Shown: positions 44,469 through 54,429 of the stretch, in pieces
Position numbering within the stretch: position 1 is the stretch's first letter
Layout of the letters: each line of letters begins with the position of its first letter
Origin: Bacteroidia bacterium
Lineage (GTDB): Bacteria; Bacteroidota; Bacteroidia; Cytophagales; Cyclobacteriaceae
DNA length: 64,000 nt
Reading direction: 5' to 3'
NCBI GenBank assembly: GCA_030425425.1
Contig: JAUIAO010000004.1
Span: 124,001 to 188,000 of the forward strand
Notes under the pieces: generated by a model
Seen by the model: the letters and a program-made list of their open reading frames with translations, nothing else
What the model was told of the DNA's origin: nothing
Databases searched by the model: none
Translations under genes and position numbers: made by a program

Positions 44469-45986
44469 TTACTGTAAAAAGTCCTCATCATCAGGTCCGG
44501 GCATAGAAAACATACTGCTCAGCAGATCCTTGAACTGCATGCCTCTTTCCAGGTGATGCTTGCTGAGCATGCTAAACTCAGCCAACCCAAATAAAGCAAA
44601 TTCCATCAAAAACAACTTAAAACTTTCTTCCTGCTTGCCATGCTGATCTTTGACCAATTGCTCTAAACCAGGCACTTGTAAAAGCTCCTTCTTATAATCT
44701 TCCAGAGAATAATCATGTAGGAGATCGATCATATTGCCTTCCCCAAACCAGTCGGTAATTTCCTTGTAAGGATTCTTGTCTTGCTTATGCTTTCGGATAT
44801 ACTCAGGGTCTGGGAAATACTCTACGAACTGATTTCTAATGGCTTTTCCCACAAGGTTTTGTGCTACTATACCAGGTCCTTCCTGCTCACCTTCATAGAC
44901 AAGCTCCACTTTTCCGGTAATGGCCGGAATCACTCCGGTAAAATCAGATACGCGAGCGAAAGTAGAGTTTTCATCATTGACCAGACATCTACGCTCAGCT
45001 GAGCTAACCAGATTTTCATAAGCGGAAATAGTCAATCTGGCCGAAACCCCACTTTTTGCATCTACATATTCACTTTCACGAGCTTCGAAAGCTACTTGTT
45101 CTACCAGGTTTTTCATCAGGTCGAAAATAACCACCCGATCTTTCTGCACTGGTTCGAGTCTTGCTTCCTGTTCCGTGATTTTCTTACTAATCTCGATGGA
45201 TTTTGGATAATGGGTGATGATCTGGCTATCGATTCGGTCTTTCAGCGGAGTGACAATACTACCTCTATTGGTATAATCTTCTGGGTTTGCTGTAAAGACA
45301 AACTGCACATCCAGCGGAAGCCTGAGCTTGAATCCTCTGATCTGGATGTCGCCTTCCTGTAGGATATTGAACAGTGCTACCTGTATTCTGGCTTGCAGAT
45401 CCGGCAATTCATTGATCACAAATATTCCTCTGTGTGAACGAGGAATCAATCCATAATGCAACACCCGCTCATCAGAGTATGGGAGCTTCAAACTAGCTGC
45501 TTTGATGGGGTCTACATCACCAATCAGATCGGCGATGGTCACGTCTGGAGTGGCGAGCTTTTCGGTATACCGCTCGCTTCTGTGCATCCAGCTGATAGGG
45601 GTGCTGTCGCCATGCTCGGCAATCAGGTCTTTGGCCTGTCGTGAAAGAGGATTTAGTGGATCATCATTAAGATCCGCACTTTTTACACATGGAATGTATT
45701 CATCCAGTAAATGAGTCATCATTCTGGCAATCCTTGTTTTGGCCTGACCTCTCAATCCCAGAAAATTGATGTTGTGTTTCGATAAAATCGCCCGTTCGAT
45801 ATCCGGGATCACCGTATCTTCATATCCCCAGATACCTTCGAATACATTGACTTTTTTCTGAAGGTTGGAGATGAGATTTCTTCTAAGCTCCTCTTTGATG
45901 CTCACCGGTTCATAGCCGGTATTTTTAAGTTCTCCAAGAGTTTTGATTGTCTTGAGCTTTACTGGTGAAATATCTGAGTAGTTCAT
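44469..45986 (-). CDS. Magnesium-chelatase-like (MoxR-type) AAA+ ATPase
   Basis: 505 residues. Walker A is atypical: GLRGQAKT at residues 77-84, with Ala where Gly is usual. The Walker B region is GIFVINELPDL, followed by sensor-type FTANPEDYTNRG. The protein lacks the chelatase biosynthesis context; such MoxR-like ATPases act with VWA proteins as assembly or remodelling chaperones. Its partner VWA gene lies 9 bp upstream. Confidence 0.85.
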   Translation of the reverse strand: MNYSDISPVKLKTIKTLGELKNTGYEPVSIKEELRRNLISNLQKKVNVFEGIWGYEDTVIPDIERAILSKHNINFLGLRGQAKTRIARMMTHLLDEYIPCVKSADLNDDPLNPLSRQAKDLIAEHGDSTPISWMHRSERYTEKLATPDVTIADLIGDVDPIKAASLKLPYSDERVLHYGLIPRSHRGIFVINELPDLQARIQVALFNILQEGDIQIRGFKLRLPLDVQFVFTANPEDYTNRGSIVTPLKDRIDSQIITHYPKSIEISKKITEQEARLEPVQKDRVVIFDLMKNLVEQVAFEARESEYVDAKSGVSARLTISAYENLVSSAERRCLVNDENSTFARVSDFTGVIPAITGKVELVYEGEQEGPGIVAQNLVGKAIRNQFVEYFPDPEYIRKHKQDKNPYKEITDWFGEGNMIDLLHDYSLEDYKKELLQVPGLEQLVKDQHGKQEESFKLFLMEFALFGLAEFSMLSKHHLERGMQFKDLLSSMFSMPGPDDEDFLQ

Positions 45987-45995
45987 TGTTTCTTC

Positions 45996-47093
45996 TTATA
46001 AATTCTTGCGACGATTTCTTTTATAATCTTCAAAGATCAGGTTTCCCAACCCTTTCAGGCTACTGTAATAAGCATTGCCCTGATTCACTTCTGTGAATTC
46101 CTGTACAAATTCCTTTAAATAAGGATCTGAGGCAATCATAAAAGTGGTAATTGGGATATGCAACCTCCTGCACTGTGCGGCGAGATTGAGTGTTTTATTC
46201 AAAATCTTAGGATCCAAGCCATAAGGATTTTTGTAATATTTAATGCCTTCATTCAGACAAGTAGGCTTTCCATCCGTAATCATGAAAATCTGCTTATTCT
46301 TGTTTTTTCTCCTTCTAAGAAGATCCATTGCCAGCTCTATTCCCGCTACAGTATTCGTATGATAAGGACCTACATTCAGATAAGGCAAGTCCTTGATTTC
46401 TATCTGCCAGGCGTCATTTCCAAATACAATCACATCCAGAGTGTCTTTTGGGTATTTCCGCTTGATCAATTCTGCCAGGGCCATAGCAACTTTCTTGGCA
46501 GGAGTAATACGGTCTTCACCGTATAGAATCATCGAGTGACTGATATCAATCATCAATACCGTGGAAGTCTGGGTTTTAAACTCCCTTTCTCTGACTTCCA
46601 GATCGTTTTCTGTCAGCATGAAATTCCCAAATCCATGATTGATCTGGGCGTTGCGTATGCTTTCAGTAAAGGCAATTTGCTCTGGACTATCACCAAATTC
46701 AAATTGTCTGAAATCTGTACTCATTTCATCACCAATTCCCGTGCTGTTGGTTTTATGGTTTCCTTTTCCAGACTTTTTCAGCTTGCCAAATATTTCTTCC
46801 AATGCACTCTTTCGGATCGATTGCTCACTCTTGGCAGTGATTTTAAACTCTCCTTTTTGATTGTCATCAGTGATATAGCCCTTGGTTTTCAGATCATCTA
46901 TGAAGTCTCCAATTCCATAATCAGCCGTGCTGATTTTGTATTGGTTGTCCAGATTTGTCAGCCAACTGAGGGCCTCACTTACATCCCCAGCAGTGATGAC
47001 CATGAGCTGTAGAAAGATGTTGAGCAAATTGTCGAAAGCCGATTGCTCCGGATTTTTTTCGGGAATGAATTCAGTAAACCTGTGTCCAATCAT
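45996..47093 (-). CDS. VWA-domain protein, partner of the MoxR-like ATPase
   Basis: 365 residues. The MIDAS motif DISHS (183-187) starts the C-terminal VWA domain, which also has TDGKPTC. The N-terminal ~170 residues are helical. No signal or membrane segment, so cytoplasmic. ATPase-VWA pairs insert cofactors or remodel complexes; the target is unknown. Confidence 0.87.
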   Translation of the reverse strand: MIGHRFTEFIPEKNPEQSAFDNLLNIFLQLMVITAGDVSEALSWLTNLDNQYKISTADYGIGDFIDDLKTKGYITDDNQKGEFKITAKSEQSIRKSALEEIFGKLKKSGKGNHKTNSTGIGDEMSTDFRQFEFGDSPEQIAFTESIRNAQINHGFGNFMLTENDLEVREREFKTQTSTVLMIDISHSMILYGEDRITPAKKVAMALAELIKRKYPKDTLDVIVFGNDAWQIEIKDLPYLNVGPYHTNTVAGIELAMDLLRRRKNKNKQIFMITDGKPTCLNEGIKYYKNPYGLDPKILNKTLNLAAQCRRLHIPITTFMIASDPYLKEFVQEFTEVNQGNAYYSSLKGLGNLIFEDYKRNRRKNL

Positions 47094-47182
47094 AATAGAG
47101 TGGTTTTGAGTATTGTAAACTAAAAAGTACCAATTATGATTATTGAAACTAAGGAATAATTCGAAAAATCTTAGATTATTTC

Positions 47183-47776
47183 TTAATCGCGAGGTTTGTA
47201 AAAAATGATAATCAGGGCTATTACGGCTAGAATAATCATAAAATATATTTCCAAACGCGTGAATAACTCCATCGTGACCATACTTCTCTGACTTCTGATC
47301 AAATGTCTTTTACCTTCCTGCATTTGAATATGAGCGAGCACGTCTAGATTGCGGTTGACCTCTTCAATCACCTTTTTGTAATCTCCAATATTAGTAAAAT
47401 TGCTTTTTAGTAGGATATCTTCTTCCTTCAGCATTGACTGTAAATTTTGCCTGAATAGCCCCAATGTCTGTTCTTCTTTTTCTGTAAGTTTAGTTTGTTG
47501 GAATTTTAATAGATCATTTTTCAGTGCTTCAGTGAGCTTGTCATTGTCTGTTTTTAAAAATGCAGTGTCTTCGGTAAGAAAAGCAACTTCCTTTTTATTG
47601 ATAGTAGTAGACATATCCAAAATAATATTTTTCACTACTAACCGATCTTCATATATCCCAACAATTGATTCATTGATCGATTTGAAGATATTTCTATCAA
47701 TCATGTTTGTGGAGAAAACAATAACAAACACCACCACAATAATCAGAACCCACTTTAGCTTATCAAACAATCGCAT
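47183..47776 (-). CDS. Four-helix-bundle chemoreceptor-type sensor without signalling domain
   Basis: 197 residues. A helix at ~8-24, a ~140-residue helical periplasmic region (SINESIVGIYEDRLVVKNIILDMSTTIN) like the 4HB_MCP sensor of chemoreceptors, then a second helix (~173-192) and a six-residue tail YKPRD. No HAMP, kinase or MCP signalling part follows. It may act with a separate membrane partner. Stand-alone gene. Confidence 0.72.
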   Translation of the reverse strand: MRLFDKLKWVLIIVVVFVIVFSTNMIDRNIFKSINESIVGIYEDRLVVKNIILDMSTTINKKEVAFLTEDTAFLKTDNDKLTEALKNDLLKFQQTKLTEKEEQTLGLFRQNLQSMLKEEDILLKSNFTNIGDYKKVIEEVNRNLDVLAHIQMQEGKRHLIRSQRSMVTMELFTRLEIYFMIILAVIALIIIFYKPRD

Positions 47777-47913
47777 ATATTTCGGTTTTAGTTTATTCCA
47801 ATTTAACCCGATTCGTTTAAATGCGGATTAGCTGGATCTGGTCTTTTCAATATTTACACGGAAGTACCGAATTATAGATACTCATATTTGAGTGCCTGTG
47901 TTCCGTTTGGATA

Positions 47914-47935
47914 TAAAAAAAGCCCCTTAGGGGCC
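47914..47935 (-). terminator. Intrinsic terminator of the hydroxylase gene
   Basis: On the minus strand GGCCCCTAAGGGGC is followed by TTTTTTT: a 5-bp GC stem and a strong U-tract, directly after the stop at 47940. Confidence 0.88.
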
Positions 47936-47939
47936 AAAT

Positions 47940-48554
47940 TCAATGTTTGGGCATGGTTCGGAAAATGACATCCCAGAATGGAGAAGAAACCCCAAAGGCG
48001 TGTTCCGGGTCTTTGTAGTGATGTATACCGTGGTGCACCCAAAGTATTTTAAAGAAATTTTTCGGCGGTTTAAAAGCATGTACCATGTAATGTACTCCCA
48101 GATAGGCAGCATATCCCATGAGGACGCCCGGCAAAAAACCAAATACATAATTGTCCATGATCAGATAGAAAATGCCGAAAAAAACTACTGTCAACAACAG
48201 ACTCAATGGCGGTGGCATGGCCAAACGATCTTTGTCTTTTGGATAATCGTGATGAACTCCGTGCACCGTGTAGGCAAACTTCTCTTGTTTTTCAGTTTTT
48301 GGTTCCAAATGGAATAAAAACCTATGCATGATATACTCAATCAACGTAAACAGTAATACCCCCGAAATGAACAATAAGGGCGCAGAAATTGTATTGATAT
48401 GACCATGCTGAAATCCATAAACCAACAATCCAGCAGAAATGACGCTGAAAAGTGCCAATGGTACAGATATATGCGTCCTGGTAAGACGCTCTAAAAGTGG
48501 ATTGTTAAAGAGATGCCTTGTTCCTTTAACATGCGGTTTGTTTTTGAGTTTCAT
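47940..48554 (-). CDS. Fatty acid hydroxylase/sterol-desaturase superfamily protein
   Basis: 204 residues with four to five membrane helices and the diiron His clusters HRFLFH, HGVHHDYP, HYMVH and HHGIHHY. It resembles small fatty acid 2-hydroxylase-type enzymes that hydroxylate sphingolipid acyl chains; Bacteroidota do make sphingolipids, so this is a plausible role. Ends at a strong terminator. Confidence 0.87.
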   Translation of the reverse strand: MKLKNKPHVKGTRHLFNNPLLERLTRTHISVPLALFSVISAGLLVYGFQHGHINTISAPLLFISGVLLFTLIEYIMHRFLFHLEPKTEKQEKFAYTVHGVHHDYPKDKDRLAMPPPLSLLLTVVFFGIFYLIMDNYVFGFLPGVLMGYAAYLGVHYMVHAFKPPKNFFKILWVHHGIHHYKDPEHAFGVSSPFWDVIFRTMPKH

Positions 48555-48614
48555 TTTACTTGGCTGATTTTATTGCACACTTACGGACTAGGCGATGATA
48601 GTGTTGCGATAATA

Positions 48615-49763
48615 TTATTTGCCAATCGTGGATACGAGTTTACTGGCTTCTAAGGTTTCGGTATAATATTTTTCGTACATCGGTAAGATGTTAGAAACCT
48701 CAAACTCTTTGGCTCTGTTTAATGCTCCTTCTTTATATTTCTGTAGGTTGGCATTGTCCAGTATATGGATGGCTTTTTCGGCCATAGTTTTAGTATCTCC
48801 CACGTCGCAGACAAATCCTGATACACCATCTACATTCAACTCAGGCAAGCCACCGGCATTAGTAGAAATCACAGGCACTTCACAGGCCATTGCCTCTAAT
48901 GCTGCCAACCCAAAGCTTTCTTTCTCTGAAGTCATTAAAAACAAATCAGCAACTGAGAGCACTTCTTCTACGGCCTCCAGCTTACCCAAAAACCTCACAT
49001 CGTCACAAGTGCCACAGTTTCTGCACAGTTCTTCCATCTGATAACGCTCCGGGCCATCACCCACCAGTAACAGTTTGGAAGGAACAATTTTCCTGACACG
49101 ATTAAACACATCAAGAACATCTTGTACTCGCTTTACTTTTCGGAAGTTGGAAGTGTGGACAATGAGCTTTTCTCCGTTCGGGCAGATAGCTGTTTTGAAA
49201 TGGTCTTTTTTCTGTTTTTTGAATCTATCGATATCTACGAAGTTCGGAATGACCCTGATTTCACGGTTGATATCAAAATGATCAAGAGTATCTTGTTTCA
49301 AATCTTCTGATACTGCAGTTACTCCGTCGGAAGCATTGATAGAAAAAGTGACTACCGGCGCATAAGTGGCGTCCTTTCCCACCAGTGTGATATCTGTTCC
49401 ATGCAAAGTGGTAATCACGGGAATAGTGATGCCTTTGGTCTGCAGAATTTGCTTTGCCATGAATGCTGCTGACGCATGCGGGATGGCATAATGCACATGT
49501 AGGATGTCTAGCTTTTCGTGCTCCACCACATCTACCATTTTACTAGCCAGAGCCAGTTCATATGGTGGGTAGTCAAAAAGCGGATATGTTTTTACATTCA
49601 CTTCGTGATAATATAGAAACTCACTAAAGAAGTCGAGACGTGTAGGCTGAGAATATGTGATGAAATGCACATGGTGGCCCTCTTTTGCCAGTGCCTTGCC
49701 TAATTCTGTGGCAACAACTCCACTACCACCGTAGGTAGGATAACATACAATTCCTATTCTCAT
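48615..49763 (-). CDS. bshA: N-acetyl-alpha-D-glucosaminyl L-malate synthase
   Basis: 382 residues. GT4 glycosyltransferase with the BshA start MRIGIVCYPTYGGSGVVATELGKALA and the C-terminal EKESFGLAALEAMACEVPVISTNAGGLPEL motif. It joins GlcNAc from UDP-GlcNAc to malate, the first step of bacillithiol synthesis; bshB and bshC are not in the window. Lies 38 bp downstream of the serine hydrolase gene. Confidence 0.95.
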   Translation of the reverse strand: MRIGIVCYPTYGGSGVVATELGKALAKEGHHVHFITYSQPTRLDFFSEFLYYHEVNVKTYPLFDYPPYELALASKMVDVVEHEKLDILHVHYAIPHASAAFMAKQILQTKGITIPVITTLHGTDITLVGKDATYAPVVTFSINASDGVTAVSEDLKQDTLDHFDINREIRVIPNFVDIDRFKKQKKDHFKTAICPNGEKLIVHTSNFRKVKRVQDVLDVFNRVRKIVPSKLLLVGDGPERYQMEELCRNCGTCDDVRFLGKLEAVEEVLSVADLFLMTSEKESFGLAALEAMACEVPVISTNAGGLPELNVDGVSGFVCDVGDTKTMAEKAIHILDNANLQKYKEGALNRAKEFEVSNILPMYEKYYTETLEASKLVSTIGK

Positions 49764-49801
49764 TGTTCTGGGTAAAATATTTTCTCAATTTACGTAATGA
49801 T

Positions 49802-52147
49802 TTATTTGATCCATTTGGTGATCAATGCTTCATACACTACATCTTGCAATCTGGTACGTATATCCAGCCTGTTAAGTTTATGGTTATTTGCATTAGGGTA
49901 AATCCTGTTGGATAAAAATACGAATGTCAGATTATACAACGGATCGGCCCACACCATCGTTCCTGTAAACCCTGTATGACCAAAACTTGCTGGAGAGGAA
50001 AATGTTGAGAAATTCTTCAAACCCTCATCCAATTTATCCCAGCCAAGTGCTCTTCTGTTGTTTGGATAAAATTGCTGATTGAAATAATTAATGGTGGCTG
50101 GCAGGAGCAATTGATGACCACCATAAGAACCTCCCTGTACGAGGGTCTGCATGATCGTCAGTAATTCCCGGGCATTGCTAAATAAACCTGCATGTCCGGC
50201 CACACCGCCAAAAACGGCAGCATTGCGATCGTGCACTTCTCCCCATACCAGTTCGTCCCGAAAATAATAATCGTATTCTGTAGGTGCTATTTCGAATCTT
50301 TCAAATCCATGATCCATAGGATTAAAACATATTCTTTTCAAGCCCAAAGGCTCATAGAAATTCTTGAATAAATACTCATCCAATGTGTTCCCAGACACAA
50401 CCTGTACCAACTGGTGTAGAATCATAAACCCTATATCACTGTATCTGTACGGAGGCAATGAGTCTGAACTGATGAGATTGGAATCAATAATCCAATGATT
50501 CAGTGTGTCGAGCATTTTTGGATCTGGCCTGAGTCCGTAACTCCGGCGATCATTCTGTTCGTCTTCTCCGGTTTGGTAATAGAAGATTTCCATGTATTCA
50601 GAATTAATCATCTGCTGCCAAAAAGGCACATAAGATCTCAAGCCAGCATTATGAGAAAGCAGCGCCCTGATTGTGATTTGGTCTTTATTGGAGCCGTTGT
50701 ATTCTGCCAAATAGCTTCCAATAGGTTGATCTAAATCTATTTTACCGTCCTCATATAGTTTCATCACAGCGAGCAATGTGCCCGTAACTTTGGTTACTGA
50801 TGCTATATCATACAATGTAGATCGCTCAGATGGAATCAAGCTGTCATAAGTTAAATATCCAAATGCCTGATCTAAAACTATAGCTCCATCTACAGCCACG
50901 GCCAGCTGGCCTCCCGGAGTACTGCCTGAAGAGACCGCCTCGTTCAAAATCTCCTGAATTTCTTTTCTGGCCTGATCATCCAAACCCATCATTTCGCCTG
51001 GCGCATACCCTAAAGTTTGATAACCTACTACAGGCTCATCATCGAATTGGCTCAGATCAGGGTCTGAAACGGGAAGTCTCCCATTGATATCTGCTGCACC
51101 GAAAAGTTGCTGTGGAATGACATAATCATAAATCTCGTTTTTCTGAGAATAAACAAGAGCTGCGTCTATTGACTGGACCTGGTCGTAAATTCCATTCAAA
51201 CCTCCTATGTAGATGACTTTCTTACCAGAGAGCATTTCAGAAGAAGGTAAGTGTGATCTGCCGTCCAAAATGACAGGAGACGAGCTGTTGCTGATTTCCT
51301 GATAAGTGGTTTTTACATAGGCATATTTTCTAAGCATATTCGCAAAGGCACTATAAGGTTCATTGGTAAGTAGGCAAATCGTATCGCTTTGCATTGGGAA
51401 AATACTGTCGTCCTTTTTCAATGCCACTACAGAACCTTTATTGATAGCCACAGCTAACCTCATTGGCAATTGGTGAAGGTCTTCATTTTCTCTTTCGATT
51501 TCCGATGCGATCAGCCATTTGATCCTTTGCTCGGCGTTCTCAGAAATGTCAATTTTGTGGCTGATACGCTCCAGTTTCTTTCGAATAGTGCCTATTTCAT
51601 CTTTATCAACGATAATGTACTCATGATTGGAGATTGCAGACTCCAGCATTTTTTTTCTAGGTTTTTTTATCTGACCAAGTTCTGACGGGAGTAAGAAATA
51701 GTTGGGATTATATGACTTTAAGGACGATACCAAGAGTGCACTTCGTGAAAGCGAATCCATGACTGTTGGCAAGATGCATTGGGTGTAACCGGCATTTTTC
51801 AGAAATGACTCCAGATATTTGAAATACTCAAAAAGTAATTGTTGATTACTCAATGAGGCCAGCGTATATAGGTCCGGTAGGTTGCCGAATTTATTAGGAT
51901 CAGGGTTGAGTTGATTATCCAGCTCAGCAATATTCACCGGATCATTAGGGTTAAAAGCATTTTGAAAAGTCTGAAATGGAAATTTTTTTGCAGGTGATGG
52001 TGTAATAATTAACTGTTGTACCTTCTGAAAGGCTGTCATTTCCTGATAAATACTATCAGACTTTCTCCTGCTGAGCTCGCTTGGAGGTGCGGCTGTTAGA
52101 ATAGTAACGGAACTAAAAATGAGCAATATGGCTTTATACCAAGGCAT
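49802..52147 (-). CDS. Serine hydrolase with degenerate GH3-like N-terminal region
   Basis: 781 residues. Signal peptide MPWYKAILLIFSSVTILTA. The N-terminal ~365 residues end in AALVYSQ...PQQLFGAADINGRLPVS, the hallmark of the GH3 C-terminal domain, but the preceding part is only about half a GH3 barrel and no catalytic Asp motif is recognisable. From ~385 a class C beta-lactamase-type domain follows: SVTK (Ser450, Lys453), YSD and HTG. GH3-beta-lactamase fusions in Bacteroidota are usually ~1000 residues. Peptidoglycan-fragment processing in the periplasm is inferred. Confidence 0.83.
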   Translation of the reverse strand: MPWYKAILLIFSSVTILTAAPPSELSRRKSDSIYQEMTAFQKVQQLIITPSPAKKFPFQTFQNAFNPNDPVNIAELDNQLNPDPNKFGNLPDLYTLASLSNQQLLFEYFKYLESFLKNAGYTQCILPTVMDSLSRSALLVSSLKSYNPNYFLLPSELGQIKKPRKKMLESAISNHEYIIVDKDEIGTIRKKLERISHKIDISENAEQRIKWLIASEIERENEDLHQLPMRLAVAINKGSVVALKKDDSIFPMQSDTICLLTNEPYSAFANMLRKYAYVKTTYQEISNSSSPVILDGRSHLPSSEMLSGKKVIYIGGLNGIYDQVQSIDAALVYSQKNEIYDYVIPQQLFGAADINGRLPVSDPDLSQFDDEPVVGYQTLGYAPGEMMGLDDQARKEIQEILNEAVSSGSTPGGQLAVAVDGAIVLDQAFGYLTYDSLIPSERSTLYDIASVTKVTGTLLAVMKLYEDGKIDLDQPIGSYLAEYNGSNKDQITIRALLSHNAGLRSYVPFWQQMINSEYMEIFYYQTGEDEQNDRRSYGLRPDPKMLDTLNHWIIDSNLISSDSLPPYRYSDIGFMILHQLVQVVSGNTLDEYLFKNFYEPLGLKRICFNPMDHGFERFEIAPTEYDYYFRDELVWGEVHDRNAAVFGGVAGHAGLFSNARELLTIMQTLVQGGSYGGHQLLLPATINYFNQQFYPNNRRALGWDKLDEGLKNFSTFSSPASFGHTGFTGTMVWADPLYNLTFVFLSNRIYPNANNHKLNRLDIRTRLQDVVYEALITKWIK

Positions 52148-52251
52148 TGTTTCAAATTAAATTAACTTTGAGCAACTAGTGTGCCGCAAAGCGAAAAATA
52201 TTGATTGAAAAGGTATAAACAGGCATTCAACAACCCAATCCAAGCCAAATT

Positions 52252-52596
52252 ATGAGATTTCCGTCATTCATTAAAGTTTCCAGATACAGACGTTTTGAGA
52301 TGACTCCCCGCTACTACGATCCGGTGAAAGAAGAAATAAAAGAACGTACCGAGCGAATCAAACAAGAAATGGAAGGTCGGGAAAAAGGAGAGTATGTTCC
52401 TTCAAGAATTTCTTTTGAGCGCAAAACCTCATCTGTTCCTAACTCATCATTTTTACAGATTTTAATTGCGGCTATACTAGGTTCTCTGATTATTGGGTGG
52501 TTGTATTATGGCAATCAGGTTTTTTACGCTGTATGGTTGGTTGTCCCGGCCTATTTGTTTTTTCGTCTCAAAAAATCATCACAGAGCAGACGATAA
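52252..52596 (+). CDS. Small membrane protein upstream of mutL
   Basis: 114 residues: a basic soluble N-terminus with YYDPVKEEIKERTERIKQEM, two hydrophobic helices (~68-84 and ~88-104) and a basic tail. Its stop TAA is directly followed by the mutL ATG. It resembles small proteins often found before mutL in Bacteroidota; function unknown. Confidence 0.72.
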   Translation: MRFPSFIKVSRYRRFEMTPRYYDPVKEEIKERTERIKQEMEGREKGEYVPSRISFERKTSSVPNSSFLQILIAAILGSLIIGWLYYGNQVFYAVWLVVPAYLFFRLKKSSQSRR

Positions 52597-54429
52597 ATGG
52601 AAGATATCATCAATCTTTTACCGGATAGCATTGCCAACCAGATTGCTGCGGGGGAGGTGGTACAGCGTCCGGCTTCAGTAGTGAAAGAGCTGTTGGAAAA
52701 TAGCATTGATGCTGGCGCTACCGAAATAAAGCTCATCATCAAAGATGCAGGTAAAACCCTCATCCAGGTGACCGACAATGGTAAAGGCATGAGTCTGACA
52801 GATGCCAGAATGAGTTTCGAGCGCCATGCTACTTCCAAGATCAGAACTGCTGAAGATCTATTCAAAATCCGAACGATGGGTTTTAGAGGTGAAGCGCTTG
52901 CATCTATCGCGGCTGTGGCACAAGTAGAGTTAAAAACAAAAAGATCTCTGGACGAACTAGGGACTTTGCTCCAGATCGAAGCTTCAGATATCAAAAAACA
53001 AGAGCCTGCGGTAGCAAAGGAAGGCACTTCGATCAGTGTGAAAAACCTCTTTTATAATGTGCCGGCAAGGAGAAATTTTTTGAAGTCCAACCCTGTAGAA
53101 GTTCGTCACATCACCGATGAGTTTCATCGGGTGGCTTTGGCTAATCCAGAAATTGCTTTTACGTTTATTAATAATGACCTGGAGCAGTATGTACTGGAGG
53201 AGGGAAAACTCAGTAAGCGAATTGTGCAACTTTTTGGAAAAAATTATCAGCAGCAACTGATCCCTTGTGAGGAGGAAACACCTCATGTAAAAGTGAAAGG
53301 CTATGTGGGCAAACCCGAGTTTTCTAAGAAAACCCGAGGTGAGCAGTTTTTCTTCATCAATGGACGATATATCAAAAGTGGATATCTCAATCATGCGGTG
53401 AGTACTGCTTTTCAAGGACTTTTGAAAGATGAATATTTTCCATTTTATGTCTTGTTTGTGGAGATGGATCCCTTGCATGTTGATATCAATGTTCATCCTA
53501 CCAAAACGGAAGTGAAATTTGATGATGATCGTATGCTATATGGGGTGATCAACTCCGCTGTGAAGCAGGCTCTGGGATCATTCAATGTGACACCATCGTT
53601 GGATTTTGATACCGATGTGAATTTCGCGCAATTTACATCAGGTAGATTTACTGAAGAACGGACTAATTCCTCGAAAGACAATAATTATGCACAGTTTAAA
53701 AACATCGAAAAGCGTGATCATGCCAAGAACTGGGAATCGCTCTACGATTTTGCGAAACAGGAAGACATCATTCCGGATGAACAGATAAACGCGGAGAGTA
53801 GTGAGACGGTAGTCACCTTCAAAAGCCGAATGGATGATGAAGAACCGACCATGGAGCATGAATCCGGTGGTAAAACGTTCAGACTTCATGCAAAATATCT
53901 GATCAAACAAATGAAGTCAGGAATGACCATCATCGATGAGAAGGCGGCATTTGAGCGGATTTTGTATGAAAGATATGAAACGCGTCTTAGCAATGAAATC
54001 GGTGGATCACAAAGCAGTTTGTTTCCACAGCAAGTCTCCCTGAACCCTTCGGACTATTCGCTCGTTATGGACATCAAAGATGAAATCAGGCAGTTGGGTT
54101 TTGAGTTTGAGGAGATGGGGCAGCAAATGATAGTCATCCAAGGTGTGCCAGCCGAATTGTCCAATTGTAATGAGAAAGAAGTTTTTGAAGAGCTTTTGGA
54201 GCAGTACAAATTCAACAAAAAGGAACTTGGTTTAGGCCAAAAAGAGAACCTTTGTAGGTCCTTGGCAAAACGAACTGCTGCTATCAAATGTCGCAATTTG
54301 AATGATCAGGAAGCAGAACACCTGATCGATCAATTGTTTGCGTGCAAGCAGCCCAATTATACGCCCGATGGCCAACCTACATACAAATTGATTAGTTTAG
54401 ACAAAATTAAAAGCTGGTTTAGCACATGA
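52597..54429 (+). CDS. mutL: DNA mismatch repair protein MutL
   Basis: 610 residues. N-terminal GHKL ATPase with NQIAAGEVVQRPASVVKELLENSIDAGA, DNGKGM and GFRGEALASI; C-terminal dimerisation domain from ~425. The QxxxGxxxE-type endonuclease motif DQHAxxER is not seen; the matching position reads IIDEKAAFERILYE. It couples MutS mismatch recognition to strand processing. Starts right after the preceding stop. Confidence 0.96.
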   Translation: MEDIINLLPDSIANQIAAGEVVQRPASVVKELLENSIDAGATEIKLIIKDAGKTLIQVTDNGKGMSLTDARMSFERHATSKIRTAEDLFKIRTMGFRGEALASIAAVAQVELKTKRSLDELGTLLQIEASDIKKQEPAVAKEGTSISVKNLFYNVPARRNFLKSNPVEVRHITDEFHRVALANPEIAFTFINNDLEQYVLEEGKLSKRIVQLFGKNYQQQLIPCEEETPHVKVKGYVGKPEFSKKTRGEQFFFINGRYIKSGYLNHAVSTAFQGLLKDEYFPFYVLFVEMDPLHVDINVHPTKTEVKFDDDRMLYGVINSAVKQALGSFNVTPSLDFDTDVNFAQFTSGRFTEERTNSSKDNNYAQFKNIEKRDHAKNWESLYDFAKQEDIIPDEQINAESSETVVTFKSRMDDEEPTMEHESGGKTFRLHAKYLIKQMKSGMTIIDEKAAFERILYERYETRLSNEIGGSQSSLFPQQVSLNPSDYSLVMDIKDEIRQLGFEFEEMGQQMIVIQGVPAELSNCNEKEVFEELLEQYKFNKKELGLGQKENLCRSLAKRTAAIKCRNLNDQEAEHLIDQLFACKQPNYTPDGQPTYKLISLDKIKSWFST

